Shown here: positions 28,175 to 36,306 of the stretch, in pieces
Numbering within the stretch: position 1 is the first letter of the stretch
How the letters are laid out: the number at the start of each line of letters is the position of its first letter
Source of the DNA: JAAYHV01 sp035268985
GTDB lineage: Bacteria > Bacillota > Clostridia > Peptostreptococcales > Anaerovoracaceae
Direction: 5' to 3'
Assembly: GCA_035268985.1 (NCBI GenBank)
Contig: DATFJV010000132.1
Coordinates: 1 to 53,619, forward strand
Length of the DNA: 53,619 nucleotides
Made by a program: the position numbers and the translations under genes
Notes under the pieces: generated by a model
What the model was told of the DNA's origin: nothing
Database searches by the model: none
What the model saw: only the letters and a program-made list of their open reading frames with translations

Positions 28175-29557
28175 TTAATATCTTCTTCTCTTTGATGAAG
28201 ATAAAATATTCATGTCTTCGCGATACTTCGCTACAGTTCGTCTTTTAATTTCTATTCCTTTATCACTGAGCATTTCAACTAACTTTTGATCACTTAAAGG
28301 TTTTTTTGAATCTTCGTCTTCAATAAATTCTTTAATAAAATATTTGATACTATTTGAAGATAATTTTCCATCGGAACCAGATACTCCTGAAGTAAAGAAA
28401 TACTTAAGTTCAAAACACCCCCTTGGGCTTTGCATATATTTGCCATTAATGGCTCTACTTACAGTTGATTCATGTATACCAACTTGTTCAGCAACTTCTT
28501 TTAATGTCATTGTTTTCAAGCATTTTGTTCCTTTATCAAAAAAGCCTCTTTGATATTCTACTATAGTTTTAGCCACTGATAAAAGTGTTTCTTTCCTCTG
28601 CTCTATACTTTTTATTAGCCACATTGCAGAATTATATCTATCATCCAAATAGTTATTAACATCCTTATTATACTTTTCTTGTCTTGAAACCTTCCTATAG
28701 TATGAGCTTACCATTAATTTCGGCACACTTTCATCTAATAGGGTAACAATATATTCATCATTTTCCTTTTCAACTCTTATTTCAGGTACTACATATCTGG
28801 TTCTTTCCCCTGTAGAATAAGACCTCCCAGGTTTTGGTTCTAAAGTTCTAATCAAGTCAGCTAGTGCTTGGATTTCAATTATGTCCACATCTGTTTCTTT
28901 TGCAATAACAGACAGTTTATTAGAAGCTAAGTTTTCTAAATGATTTTCAATTATGCATTTAATGCAATCATTCATAATATGCCTTTGTTCCAACTGCAAT
29001 AACAAGCATTCGGATAAATTTCTAGCACCCACACCTGATGGTTCAAAAGTTTGAATCAATTTTAATATTCTGTCAACATCCATTTCACTAGTATTTGTTG
29101 CTTTTGAAACTTCTTCTATTGATAATGTTAAATACCCATTATCATCTATAGCTTCGATGATAAACTCACCCAAACAATTATCCTTTTCCGATAGTTTCAA
29201 AAATGATAACTGCATAATAAGCTCATCAAAAAGAGTAATATCAGCTGTGGCAAAATCTTCCAAAGAGAATTCATTTTCTTCTTTATTATAATATTGCCTA
29301 TAGCTGATGTCATCATACTGACCTTCTATTATTTTTTCTTTTGTCGCCCTATCAAGCTCTTCTTTTTTATTGTTTTTAATCTCTTCATCAGAAAATTCCG
29401 GTTGTTTTTCCAACACCGGATTTTTTGTTAACTCCTCTTCAATATATGAATTTAACTCATGATAATTAAATTGAAGTATTTTAATAGCTTGTATTAGCTC
29501 AGGAGTCATTGATAATTGTTGTTTTTGTTCAATTGTCAAATTATAGCTTAATTTCAT
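28175..29557 (-). CDS. rpoN: RNA polymerase sigma-54 factor
   Basis: 460 residues from the ATG at 29557 (GAGGT four bases upstream). Region I is Gln/Leu-rich (LTIEQKQQLSMTPELIQAI), the core-binding domain follows, a HTH (LKEVAEQVGIHESTVSRAI) and the C-terminal RpoN box in IKRRTVAKYREDMNI. It reads -24/-12 promoters with enhancer ATPases. It heads the gap-pgk-tpiA-secG run where many Firmicutes have sigL before cggR; no cggR is present. Confidence 0.96.
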   Translation of the reverse strand: MKLSYNLTIEQKQQLSMTPELIQAIKILQFNYHELNSYIEEELTKNPVLEKQPEFSDEEIKNNKKEELDRATKEKIIEGQYDDISYRQYYNKEENEFSLEDFATADITLFDELIMQLSFLKLSEKDNCLGEFIIEAIDDNGYLTLSIEEVSKATNTSEMDVDRILKLIQTFEPSGVGARNLSECLLLQLEQRHIMNDCIKCIIENHLENLASNKLSVIAKETDVDIIEIQALADLIRTLEPKPGRSYSTGERTRYVVPEIRVEKENDEYIVTLLDESVPKLMVSSYYRKVSRQEKYNKDVNNYLDDRYNSAMWLIKSIEQRKETLLSVAKTIVEYQRGFFDKGTKCLKTMTLKEVAEQVGIHESTVSRAINGKYMQSPRGCFELKYFFTSGVSGSDGKLSSNSIKYFIKEFIEDEDSKKPLSDQKLVEMLSDKGIEIKRRTVAKYREDMNILSSSKRRRY

Positions 29558-29650
29558 TTTAACCTCATGCGTTAGCAAATATCATACCAATAAATTCTCT
29601 ATACAGTATAACACAATGCATTTTTTTTTCAACTAATTTTTGATTTGTTA

Positions 29651-29679
29651 TTGACATATGCTCATTATGGTGTTATTAT
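29651..29679 (+). promoter_or_regulatory. sigma-A promoter of the DUF5320/DUF134 pair
   Basis: TTGACA and TATTAT are 17 bases apart, about 54 bases before the ATG at 29733. Confidence 0.65.
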
Positions 29680-29732
29680 TCCAATATAAGGTAATGGTCA
29701 TATGTTAATAATTGTGTGAAAGGATGGTAAAA

Positions 29733-29933
29733 ATGCCTAGATTTGATAAAACAGGCCCTAGAGGCGAAGGACCAATGACTGGAAGAGGTCTTGGACAATG
29801 CAACCCTGATGCAGATAAAATCAAGGAAGAAGATTTAGCTTATGGTAGAGGTTTAGGCCTTGGACTTGGTAGAAGACCAAGAAGAAGTATAGGTAGAGGA
29901 CTTCGTGGCGGTTTTGGAAGAGGCAGATGGTAA
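29733..29933 (+). CDS. DUF5320-like glycine/arginine-rich small protein
   Basis: A 66-residue protein beginning MPRFDKTGPRGEGPMTGRG, the hallmark of the DUF5320 family, and ending in a Gly/Arg-rich low-complexity tail. An AGGATGG site precedes this ATG. Function is unknown; relatives often sit near P-loop or dinitrogenase iron-molybdenum-cofactor-like genes, but none are here. It forms a pair with the DUF134 gene six bases downstream. Confidence 0.8.
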   Translation: MPRFDKTGPRGEGPMTGRGLGQCNPDADKIKEEDLAYGRGLGLGLGRRPRRSIGRGLRGGFGRGRW

Positions 29934-29939
29934 TAGCCT

Positions 29940-30314
29940 ATGCCTAGACCAATAAAGCTCCGTACTATAGGACATATACCTAAAGTTAAAAACTTTATAC
30001 CTTCGGAAGAAAAATTTAATCCGGAGTCTTCTTTCAACAGTTTATCAACTGTTGAATTGGAAGCAGTACGTTTAAAAGACCATCTTGGTCTTGATCAAAA
30101 TGAATGTGCTGAATACATGAATGTATCACGTCCTACCTTTGCTAGAATCTTAACTTCTGCAAGAACTAAAATCGCTGATAGTTTAATTAATGGTAAAGGT
30201 ATTTATATAAATGAAGATATTAATACCGAATACATACCTCATGGCAGAGGAAGAGGCTGTGGCAAAGGTCGCGGTCAAGGGAAAGGCAAAGGCATGGGAC
30301 GTAATATGAAATAA
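29940..30314 (+). CDS. DUF134 family HTH protein with Gly/Lys/Arg-rich tail
   Basis: A 124-residue protein: N-terminal MPRPIKLRTIG, a helix-turn-helix like the sigma-70 region 4 (VELEAVRLKDHLGLDQNE, then YMNVSRPTFARIL), then a C-terminal tail GRGRGCGKGRGQGKGKGMG. The HTH is that of DUF134, a family of presumed DNA-binding regulators. The tail resembles in composition that of its neighbour. No ribosome site is obvious; it may be coupled to the upstream gene. Confidence 0.82.
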   Translation: MPRPIKLRTIGHIPKVKNFIPSEEKFNPESSFNSLSTVELEAVRLKDHLGLDQNECAEYMNVSRPTFARILTSARTKIADSLINGKGIYINEDINTEYIPHGRGRGCGKGRGQGKGKGMGRNMK

Positions 30315-30338
30315 AGGCTGCTTAGCAGTCTTTTTTTC
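30313..30338. terminator. terminator between the DUF134 gene and trmL
   Basis: AGGCTGC and GCAGTCT form a 7-bp stem (one G-U) with a TTA loop and a following run of eight T on the plus strand; the two genes converge here. Confidence 0.85.
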
Positions 30339-30807
30339 ATTCTAATCCAGGATAATTAAGTTGCCTTAAAGCTTCAAATAATATAATGTTCGCTGAATTT
30401 GACAAATTTAACGACCGAAGCCTGGTATTTTCACTCATAGGTATCCTAATTGATTTTTCTTTTCTACTCTCAATGAATTCTTTTGGTAGACCTTTAGTTT
30501 CTCGGCCAAATAGTATCATATCATCATCTTCAAAAATAATATCGCTATATATACTACCACCTTTAGTAGTCGCTAGATACATATTTGCTTCTTTATATTC
30601 ATCTAAGAATTCTTGAAAGCTTTCATGAACTAATAGGTTAACATGTTCCCAATAATCAAGGCCTGCCCTTCTAACTGATTTTTCATCAATATTAAACCCT
30701 AGGGGTTTTACCAAATGTAATACAGTATTAGTAGCTGCACATGTCCTAGCTATATTACCAGTATTCTGAGGGATCTCTGGTTCCACAAAAACTATATGTA
30801 ATGCCAT
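30337..30807 (-). CDS. trmL: tRNA (cytidine/uridine(34)-2'-O)-methyltransferase TrmL
   Basis: A 156-residue SPOUT methyltransferase: VFVEPEIPQNTGNIARTC at the N-terminus, FGRETKGLPKEFIE, and the knot signature LRSLNLSNSANIILFEALRQ. It methylates the wobble ribose of tRNA-Leu isoacceptors. Confidence 0.94.
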   Translation of the reverse strand: MALHIVFVEPEIPQNTGNIARTCAATNTVLHLVKPLGFNIDEKSVRRAGLDYWEHVNLLVHESFQEFLDEYKEANMYLATTKGGSIYSDIIFEDDDMILFGRETKGLPKEFIESRKEKSIRIPMSENTRLRSLNLSNSANIILFEALRQLNYPGLE

Positions 30808-30878
30808 AATATATTCCTTTCTTTACCTGAAAAATTATATAACGCTTAAACTTAACTGTCAATTTTTTTTAAAAACAC

Positions 30879-30907
30879 AAGACAAAGTAGATAAAATATT
30901 ATATAAT
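30879..30907 (+). promoter_or_regulatory. sigma-A promoter of hom
   Basis: AAGACA and a perfect TATAAT with 17 bases between, about 30 bases before the ATG. No T-box or riboswitch fits in the short leader. Confidence 0.65.
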
Positions 30908-30937
30908 GCTAAATGAACAATTACAGGGGGTATTTTA

Positions 30938-31924
30938 ATGAAGGAAATAAATATAGGAATACTTGGTTTTGGCAATGTTGGAGGCGGTACTTATAAGATA
31001 TTAGAGGATAACAAACCACTAATAACAAAAAGAACCAATCATAATATTATTGTAAAAAAAGTACTTGTTAGTAACATCAATAAGGATAGAGCTTTTAAAA
31101 TCAACAAGGAGTTATTAACTACTAATCCAGATGATATAATTAATAATGGTGATATTGATATCGTAGTCGAAGCTATGGGAGGTATAGAACCTGCCACAGA
31201 ATATATGATAAAAGCTATGAACAACAAAAAAAATATCGTAACAGCTAATAAGGCTGCAGTTGCATCTAATTATGAATCATTAAACGAAACAGCTGCTAAT
31301 AATGGTGTTTTGCTTTTAACTGAAGCTTGTGTAGCCGGAGCGATTCCTGCTTTATCATCAATTAAAACTTCATTGCAAGGAAATAGATTTTATGAAGTAA
31401 GTGGTATTTTAAATGGTACGACTAACTACATACTTTCCAAAATGTATAATGAAGGCAGAAAATATGAAGATGTACTTAAAGAAGCTCAAGAAAAAGGTTT
31501 TGCAGAAATGGATCCCACAGATGATGTAATGGGTATAGACGTGGCTAATAAATTATCCATATTAATATCCCTTGTGTTTGAAAAGTATGTACATCCTAAG
31601 AATATAAGCACGAAGGGCATTAACAACATTACAATAGATGATATATTAAAAGCAAAAAATGATAATAAAAAAATCAAACTTATAGGAAGTGCAACATTAT
31701 CAGAAAGCAATGAATTAACATATAAGGTAGAACCCATTATGATTACTTCTGATAACCCCCTATATAATGTTGATGATGAATTTAATGCAGTATATGTTAA
31801 AGGTGATGCCTTTGGCGAACTAATGTATTACGGTAAAGGGGCAGGACCCCTTCCAACTGGAAGTGCAGTTGTGGGAGATATAATATCAATAGTAAAAAAT
31901 GGAGGTAAAAATGACACTTTTTAA
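30938..31924 (+). CDS. hom: homoserine dehydrogenase, short form without ACT domain
   Basis: A 328-residue enzyme: NAD(P) loop GILGFGNVGGGTYKIL, VVEAMGG, the VTANKAAVA block with the catalytic Lys, GILNGTTNYIL and AQEKGFAEMDPTDDVMGID with the active-site acids. The reaction is aspartate semialdehyde to homoserine. Bacillus Hom is about 430 residues with a C-terminal ACT domain; here the protein stops after the dimer region, so feedback by threonine through ACT is not expected. The end overlaps the start of the SEC-C gene. Confidence 0.9.
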   Translation: MKEINIGILGFGNVGGGTYKILEDNKPLITKRTNHNIIVKKVLVSNINKDRAFKINKELLTTNPDDIINNGDIDIVVEAMGGIEPATEYMIKAMNNKKNIVTANKAAVASNYESLNETAANNGVLLLTEACVAGAIPALSSIKTSLQGNRFYEVSGILNGTTNYILSKMYNEGRKYEDVLKEAQEKGFAEMDPTDDVMGIDVANKLSILISLVFEKYVHPKNISTKGINNITIDDILKAKNDNKKIKLIGSATLSESNELTYKVEPIMITSDNPLYNVDDEFNAVYVKGDAFGELMYYGKGAGPLPTGSAVVGDIISIVKNGGKNDTF

Positions 31925-32408
31925 ACAATGGCAGAAGTTATTAGACGAGCTTAATAAAGAAAGTTATGATGATTTTTTTAAAGAATATTCAGAAGCAGAA
32001 ACAAAGATATACAAGGATATACTTAAAAATTATGATAAAAAGCTAGAAGGAAAATTCTCTGAATTGGCCGAAAAATATGATGTGAGACCTGTTATATTTA
32101 TAGCATTCATCGATGGTATAAACACAAGTTTGTCCAAAGAATATGATATGGATTCAATCGATATGGATACAATGCTAACTTTCGATATTGATTTTAAGAA
32201 ATTATTCTATAATATGCTTAAAGCTGAGGCTGATTATCTATACTCTTTGGAAGAATGGAAAGAAGTTCTCACAGAAGAGGAACAAATAGAAATAGCCAAA
32301 GAATTTAAACGTTCAAGAATAGTAAAAAGAGATGCTCCTAAGGTAGGAAGAAATGATCCTTGCCCATGTGGAAGCGGAAAAAAATATAAAAATTGCTGTG
32401 GCAAATAA
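31911..32408 (+). CDS. SEC-C zinc motif protein
   Basis: A 165-residue protein from the ATG at 31911 (GGAGG seven bases upstream, within the hom end; an ATG at 31899 is also in frame). It is helical with many Lys/Glu and ends in the SEC-C zinc motif VGRNDPCPCGSGKKYKNCCG, as found at the SecA C-terminus. The role of such stand-alone SEC-C proteins is not known; the motif binds zinc and may dock ribosome or SecB-like partners. Overlaps hom by 14 bases. Confidence 0.8.
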   Translation: MTLFKQWQKLLDELNKESYDDFFKEYSEAETKIYKDILKNYDKKLEGKFSELAEKYDVRPVIFIAFIDGINTSLSKEYDMDSIDMDTMLTFDIDFKKLFYNMLKAEADYLYSLEEWKEVLTEEEQIEIAKEFKRSRIVKRDAPKVGRNDPCPCGSGKKYKNCCGK

Positions 32409-32440
32409 ATAAAGACCCCCATGGGTTTTTATTTATTTGC
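32401..32440. terminator. bidirectional terminator containing both stop codons
   Basis: A continuous 18-bp stem (GCAAATAAATAAAGACCC with GGGTTTTTATTTATTTGC, one G-U) and a CCAT loop. The stop codons of the SEC-C gene and of the histidine kinase gene lie in its two arms. Confidence 0.85.
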
Positions 32441-34024
32441 TATAAAAAATTCCATTGTGTTTAACAGCTTTTCTTTTTCTATTGGTTTAGAAAGGTGTGC
32501 ATTTGCCCCCTTTTTAAGGGATAATTTTATGTCTTCACTGTATGCATTGGCTGATAGCATTATGATTGGAATCTCTTCATTTTCTTCCCTAATTTTCTTA
32601 GTACATGAGTATCCGTCCATTAAAGGCATCTTTATATCCATAAGTATTCCATCAAAATAATCTTTTGGATAAACTTTGTATGTCTCGTAAGCTTCTAGTC
32701 CATTATTTGCAATTTCTACTTTACAGCCAGCTGATTTTAATATTTTTTCTAGTATTTTAAGATTGAGTTCATGGTCATCAACTACAAGTATTCTTTTATC
32801 ATTCAATCTACTTATTTGAGATATATCAATTTTACTTCTTGTTTTCTCATAATATTCTTCATTGGTTATTTCCATGGTAGGTATAGTAATTGTAAAAGCA
32901 CTTCCCTTACCATACTTACTTTTAACCTGTATTTCACCTCCCATAAGGTTAACAAGATTATTAACTATAGTAAGTCCAAGTCCACTTCCATCTCCAACAT
33001 ACATCAGATTGTTATGTTCTCTAGCAAATGGCAAAAATATTTTATCAATGAATTCTTCTGACATTCCAATTCCATTATCTATTACCTCAATATGCAATAG
33101 CAATCTTTTATCTCTAGCTCTGTGGAATTTAATCTTCAGATATACCTTGCCAAAATTTGGTGTGTATTTTATAGCGTTGCTTAATAAGTTTGTTATTATC
33201 TGATTAAACCTAAATTTATCAGCAAATATATACATAGGGGCATGACCTTTTTTTACATATTTAAAAGCAATATCCTTTTTGTCCGCCTTTGGTACATATG
33301 TTGCTAAAATGTCATTAATATCACTTTCAAAATCAACGATACTTGGCCTTAGCTCTATTTGACCACTTTTAATTGTATTTAAATCAAGCATATCATTTAA
33401 TGTGCCTAATAAATATTCACTTGAAGACTTGATATTGCTAAAATATTCAACAATTTTATTATCCATAGCCTCATCTAGTCCAAACCCGGCTAAATTAATT
33501 ATTGCATTCATAGGAGTTCTTAAATTATGACTAAGCCTTGATAATAGAGCATCCTGAAACCCCGTATCATCTTTTTGGGCCTTTTCACAAAGCAAACTAT
33601 CCCCTGGCTTTGCAAACAAAGCTTCATATTTATTAGGATTAGTGTAAGTTACATAAGCAATGTCAAAACCAAAATAGTCATGTACAATCTTGCCATGTTC
33701 ATTAACCCAAATATATTCACCCTTTTTTATGTCAAAACTTCTATAGGTAGCATCATATTCTTTCGTTTTATTTTCAACAGCTCTGCTAATTATTTCGTTT
33801 ACTCTTAGTTTATCATTTTCATGAGTATGAATATTTGGATCTTTTTCATAAAGAGCACTTAATTCATCAATATTTTTTGCCGAATAAAAATCAAGTGCCT
33901 CTTTATTTGCATATAAAAACAAAAGCTCCCCATCAATAATTTGGTATATTTCGATAGGTACTGGTGTCGCATTTAATGTATGCTCTTCTATTTGGCTTAA
34001 TTTGTATTTTACTATATTGCTCAT
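32429..34024 (-). CDS. hybrid sensor histidine kinase/response regulator
   Basis: 531 residues from the ATG at 34024 (GGGAG four bases upstream). A PAS-like domain covers about residues 15-120, then HisKA with the phospho-acceptor in RLSHNLRTPMNAIIN, the HATPase boxes NLLSNAIKYTP, DNGIGMSEEF and DGSGLGLTIV, and a C-terminal receiver domain (ILVVDDHELNLKIL, phospho-Asp in GILMDIKMPLMDG, Lys in LSKPIEKEK). No membrane segment is visible, so it is cytoplasmic. No separate output domain is present. It lies downstream of pylSn on the same strand, after a hairpin; no functional link is evident. Confidence 0.92.
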   Translation of the reverse strand: MSNIVKYKLSQIEEHTLNATPVPIEIYQIIDGELLFLYANKEALDFYSAKNIDELSALYEKDPNIHTHENDKLRVNEIISRAVENKTKEYDATYRSFDIKKGEYIWVNEHGKIVHDYFGFDIAYVTYTNPNKYEALFAKPGDSLLCEKAQKDDTGFQDALLSRLSHNLRTPMNAIINLAGFGLDEAMDNKIVEYFSNIKSSSEYLLGTLNDMLDLNTIKSGQIELRPSIVDFESDINDILATYVPKADKKDIAFKYVKKGHAPMYIFADKFRFNQIITNLLSNAIKYTPNFGKVYLKIKFHRARDKRLLLHIEVIDNGIGMSEEFIDKIFLPFAREHNNLMYVGDGSGLGLTIVNNLVNLMGGEIQVKSKYGKGSAFTITIPTMEITNEEYYEKTRSKIDISQISRLNDKRILVVDDHELNLKILEKILKSAGCKVEIANNGLEAYETYKVYPKDYFDGILMDIKMPLMDGYSCTKKIREENEEIPIIMLSANAYSEDIKLSLKKGANAHLSKPIEKEKLLNTMEFFIANK

Positions 34025-34145
34025 AACACTCCCATGTTTAAATATCATTTTAAATATATCACTTTTATGGGATTAGTCAATATCATTGTAAAACTTTACA
34101 CATTTTTTGTAATAATTAATTATCACATTGCACAACTAGTGAACA

Positions 34146-34167
34146 GAGACTCCCCTAAGGGAGTCTC
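34146..34167 (-). terminator. hairpin at the end of the pyl operon
   Basis: GAGACTCCC and GGGAGTCTC form a perfect 9-bp stem with a CTAA loop overlapping the pylSn stop. The minus-strand 3' side (TGTTCACTAG) lacks a T run, so termination may be imperfect. Confidence 0.55.
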
Positions 34168-34495
34168 ATCTATCTTTATGGACTAAATCACTTCCATAAT
34201 TATTATCAAAATATGTTTTGGAATACTTATCTAATTTCCATTGGGGAACTTTACATTTCGGGCATGGCCTTACAACCCATTTGTTTCTAAGCCATCTAGC
34301 AGCTCTAGAATTTCTTGAATTGTATACCCTGAAGGTCTCTCCACAGTGGGTAGTAATTATCGCTATATTACCTCTTTTTTCTATGTTTTTGATTCCATGC
34401 AAATAACCACTTTTGGAAGGCCATAGTTTCATCTGCTCTAGCAAATCAATTAGCTGTACATTTTTTCTGTAATATCGTTTTTTGCCTTCGGCCAT
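34166..34495 (-). CDS. pylSn: pyrrolysyl-tRNA synthetase N-terminal domain protein PylSn
   Basis: A 109-residue protein. After about 30 residues come LHGIKNIEKRGNIAIIT, then ETFRVYNSRNSRAARWLRN and the CxxC of RPCPKCKVPQ. These align with the archaeal PylS N-domain (LHKIKHYEVS, VVNNSRSCRTAR, KTCKRCRV), which binds zinc and holds the T arm and variable loop of tRNA-Pyl. In bacteria this domain is a separate gene, as here. It shares TAATG with the end of the G3E GTPase gene. Gene-length and motifs together make this a firm call although it would often be labelled hypothetical. Confidence 0.93.
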   Translation of the reverse strand: MAEGKKRYYRKNVQLIDLLEQMKLWPSKSGYLHGIKNIEKRGNIAIITTHCGETFRVYNSRNSRAARWLRNKWVVRPCPKCKVPQWKLDKYSKTYFDNNYGSDLVHKDR

Positions 34496-35409
34496 TATAC
34501 TCTAACCTTTCCTTCTAAATACTCATTAGAGTTGTTAATTATTGTACTTAATAGCTTAACACCAACCTTTGAAATAGCCACTATTTCGGTATTTACATCG
34601 CTATCCCATTTATCAATTACTACATTATTTAAAACACAGTTAACTTCCTTCGGACCATCTAAAGTATCTGCAAATCCCTTAATCCTATAAGTATCTCCTG
34701 CTATGCTGTCAATAAAATATTTAAGCTTTTCAGTATCTAGCTTTTCTTCTGCTTTGATAATAAAGGTGTATGGTCTTGTTTCATATGTATTGGTAGTTTC
34801 AATATTTTTTGCATGACTTTCTGTAAAACTATCAACTAGTTGTCTTATATCCAAGCTACAGTAACTAGTCGGATATATCCTAGCATAAGGATTTATTTCT
34901 GTTATAGTTTTTTCAATAGCTTCTAGTTCTGATTCATCAATCAAATCCATCTTGTTAACAATAATTGCATTTGCATGTTCTACTTGCCGAGTAATTGATA
35001 TCATAATATCATTTAATTCGATAAAGCTTTGAGCATCTACTACACAAATTGAACCTAATAAAGAAAGGTTATCATTTGTTTCTAAAGTAATACCCCTTAT
35101 TATCTCCCCCATATTTGATGGATCCGCTAAGCCAGAAGACTCTATAAACAAATATTTAATATCCTTTTTAGACATCTCAATTAAGCTTTCAACAAATTTA
35201 TCCTTTATACAAGCACAAAAGATGGAACCATTTGTAAGCTCAGCCATATCAATGCCATCACCCTTAACTAATTTTGCATCAATATTTATTTCACCAAATT
35301 CATTTATTATCAATCCTATTTTTTCATTTTCATATGATGCCATTAGTGACTGCATCATAGTCGTTTTGCCCGAACCTAAGAATCCAGTTAATAAAATAAT
35401 TTTTACCAT
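34495..35409 (-). CDS. G3E-family (CobW/HypB/UreG-like) GTPase within the pyl operon
   Basis: 304 residues from the ATG at 35409 (GGAGGG five bases upstream). A longer in-frame reading to 35448 overlaps the tRNA-Pyl gene and is rejected. Walker A is GFLGSGKTTMMQ, the metal-chaperone Cys region is GSIFCACIKD (in place of the usual GCxCC), switch ESSGLADP, and the NKMD guanine motif appears as VNKMDLIDE. A CobW C-terminal domain follows. G3E proteins insert or supply metals to enzymes. Its position between pylT and pylSn suggests a job in corrinoid/zinc methyltransferase maturation, an inference only. Confidence 0.88.
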   Translation of the reverse strand: MVKIILLTGFLGSGKTTMMQSLMASYENEKIGLIINEFGEINIDAKLVKGDGIDMAELTNGSIFCACIKDKFVESLIEMSKKDIKYLFIESSGLADPSNMGEIIRGITLETNDNLSLLGSICVVDAQSFIELNDIMISITRQVEHANAIIVNKMDLIDESELEAIEKTITEINPYARIYPTSYCSLDIRQLVDSFTESHAKNIETTNTYETRPYTFIIKAEEKLDTEKLKYFIDSIAGDTYRIKGFADTLDGPKEVNCVLNNVVIDKWDSDVNTEIVAISKVGVKLLSTIINNSNEYLEGKVRV

Positions 35410-35424
35410 AATCCCTCCATAAAA

Positions 35425-35496
35425 TGGCGAGGAACCCGAGAGTTTCACTCGGCTACATAAATTTAGAGTCTATGCGATCCATCCGATCCGTTCCCC
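35425..35496 (-). tRNA. pylT: tRNA-Pyl (anticodon CUA)
   Basis: A 72-nt gene with encoded CCA. The acceptor stem GGGGAAC pairs with GTTCCTC (one G-U), with discriminator G. D arm GATC-GGATG-GATC has a five-base loop; one base joins it to a six-pair anticodon stem CATAGA/TTTATG with loop CTCTAAA, giving anticodon CUA. The variable loop has three bases (TAG) and the T loop is TGAAACT without TTC. The long anticodon stem, tiny D loop and three-base variable loop are the marks of tRNA-Pyl. It lies ten bases after pylD and 15 before the GTPase ATG, so must be cut from a polycistronic RNA. Confidence 0.97.
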
Positions 35497-35506
35497 ACTT
35501 AATATA

Positions 35507-36295
35507 TTATATTGCACTACCAAGCATTATTGCTGTGCCTATCTCAAGCACATCGTATACAGCCTTGTCTTTTAATTTTTTAACCGTTTTATTATTAAGA
35601 CTAAGCGGCACACCTGGCGATGCATATAAAACATCTTTGTTCAATTTTTCAATGTCAAGCCATCCACCTTCATTGGTAAAATCAAGGATATATTCATAAT
35701 CTTTAATTTCTTCCATCTTTATGGATTGGTTTACATTTTCTAATTTATCGTAAACTTTTGGTTTGAATTTTCTTTCTAGTAATATTTTTTCGGCATGCTT
35801 ACCCAAATTACCATATCCTAGAATTAAAATATCGCCTTTACCTATTTTCCTATTTCTGTATTTGGCCATTTGAAATAAAACATCCACATAACCTAAAGCA
35901 GTACAGTAGTCATTTTCACCTTTTTTGCCGTTTTTAATATTTAAAGCCATATACCTTATATCATCAGCCATAAATATGATATCTGCACCTTTAAGAGTTG
36001 CCTCATAAACTCCATCTACATCTGTATTTTTAGTTACAAATGCTTCAAAACCCATTGAATTAATTACATTGGCTACAGATTCAGAAAACTTATCTATTAA
36101 GCCTTCCCCTTGTGTAATTGGAACCACACAAACTTTTCTGTGCATTTTTTCATTATACAAAGTGTCCTCTCTTAATTCAAAAGAAATGCTCATCAATCCA
36201 CTCAAATCAACCCCGGTTCTTTGCTTAAGTGTTTCATTGTACAAAGACATTCTTCCACTTATGTCTTCTATCCATTCAGTCTTTAACCTAGTCAT
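35507..36295 (-). CDS. pylD: pyrrolysine synthase PylD
   Basis: A 262-residue Rossmann-type dehydrogenase: helical N-terminus, then ILGYGNLGKHAEKIL (NAD loop) near residue 155, and C-terminal YASPGVPLSL. It oxidises L-lysine-epsilon-3-methyl-D-ornithine to a semialdehyde that closes to pyrrolysine, the last step of the PylBCD route. It follows pylSc and precedes pylT. It ends with TAA, unlike the four genes ahead of it. Confidence 0.95.
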   Translation of the reverse strand: MTRLKTEWIEDISGRMSLYNETLKQRTGVDLSGLMSISFELREDTLYNEKMHRKVCVVPITQGEGLIDKFSESVANVINSMGFEAFVTKNTDVDGVYEATLKGADIIFMADDIRYMALNIKNGKKGENDYCTALGYVDVLFQMAKYRNRKIGKGDILILGYGNLGKHAEKILLERKFKPKVYDKLENVNQSIKMEEIKDYEYILDFTNEGGWLDIEKLNKDVLYASPGVPLSLNNKTVKKLKDKAVYDVLEIGTAIMLGSAI

Positions 36296-36306
36296 AATTA
36301 CACCCC

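Noticed and set aside
30808..30937. T-box or amino-acid riboswitch ahead of hom
   Set aside because: The leader after the promoter is only about 25 bases.
32429..34024. Histidine kinase as the sensor of the methylamine system
   Set aside because: It is beyond the pylSn hairpin and has no matching output protein; position alone is not enough evidence.
35410..35448. Upstream start for the G3E GTPase
   Set aside because: It would place codons inside the tRNA-Pyl gene; the ATG at 35409 has a good ribosome site.
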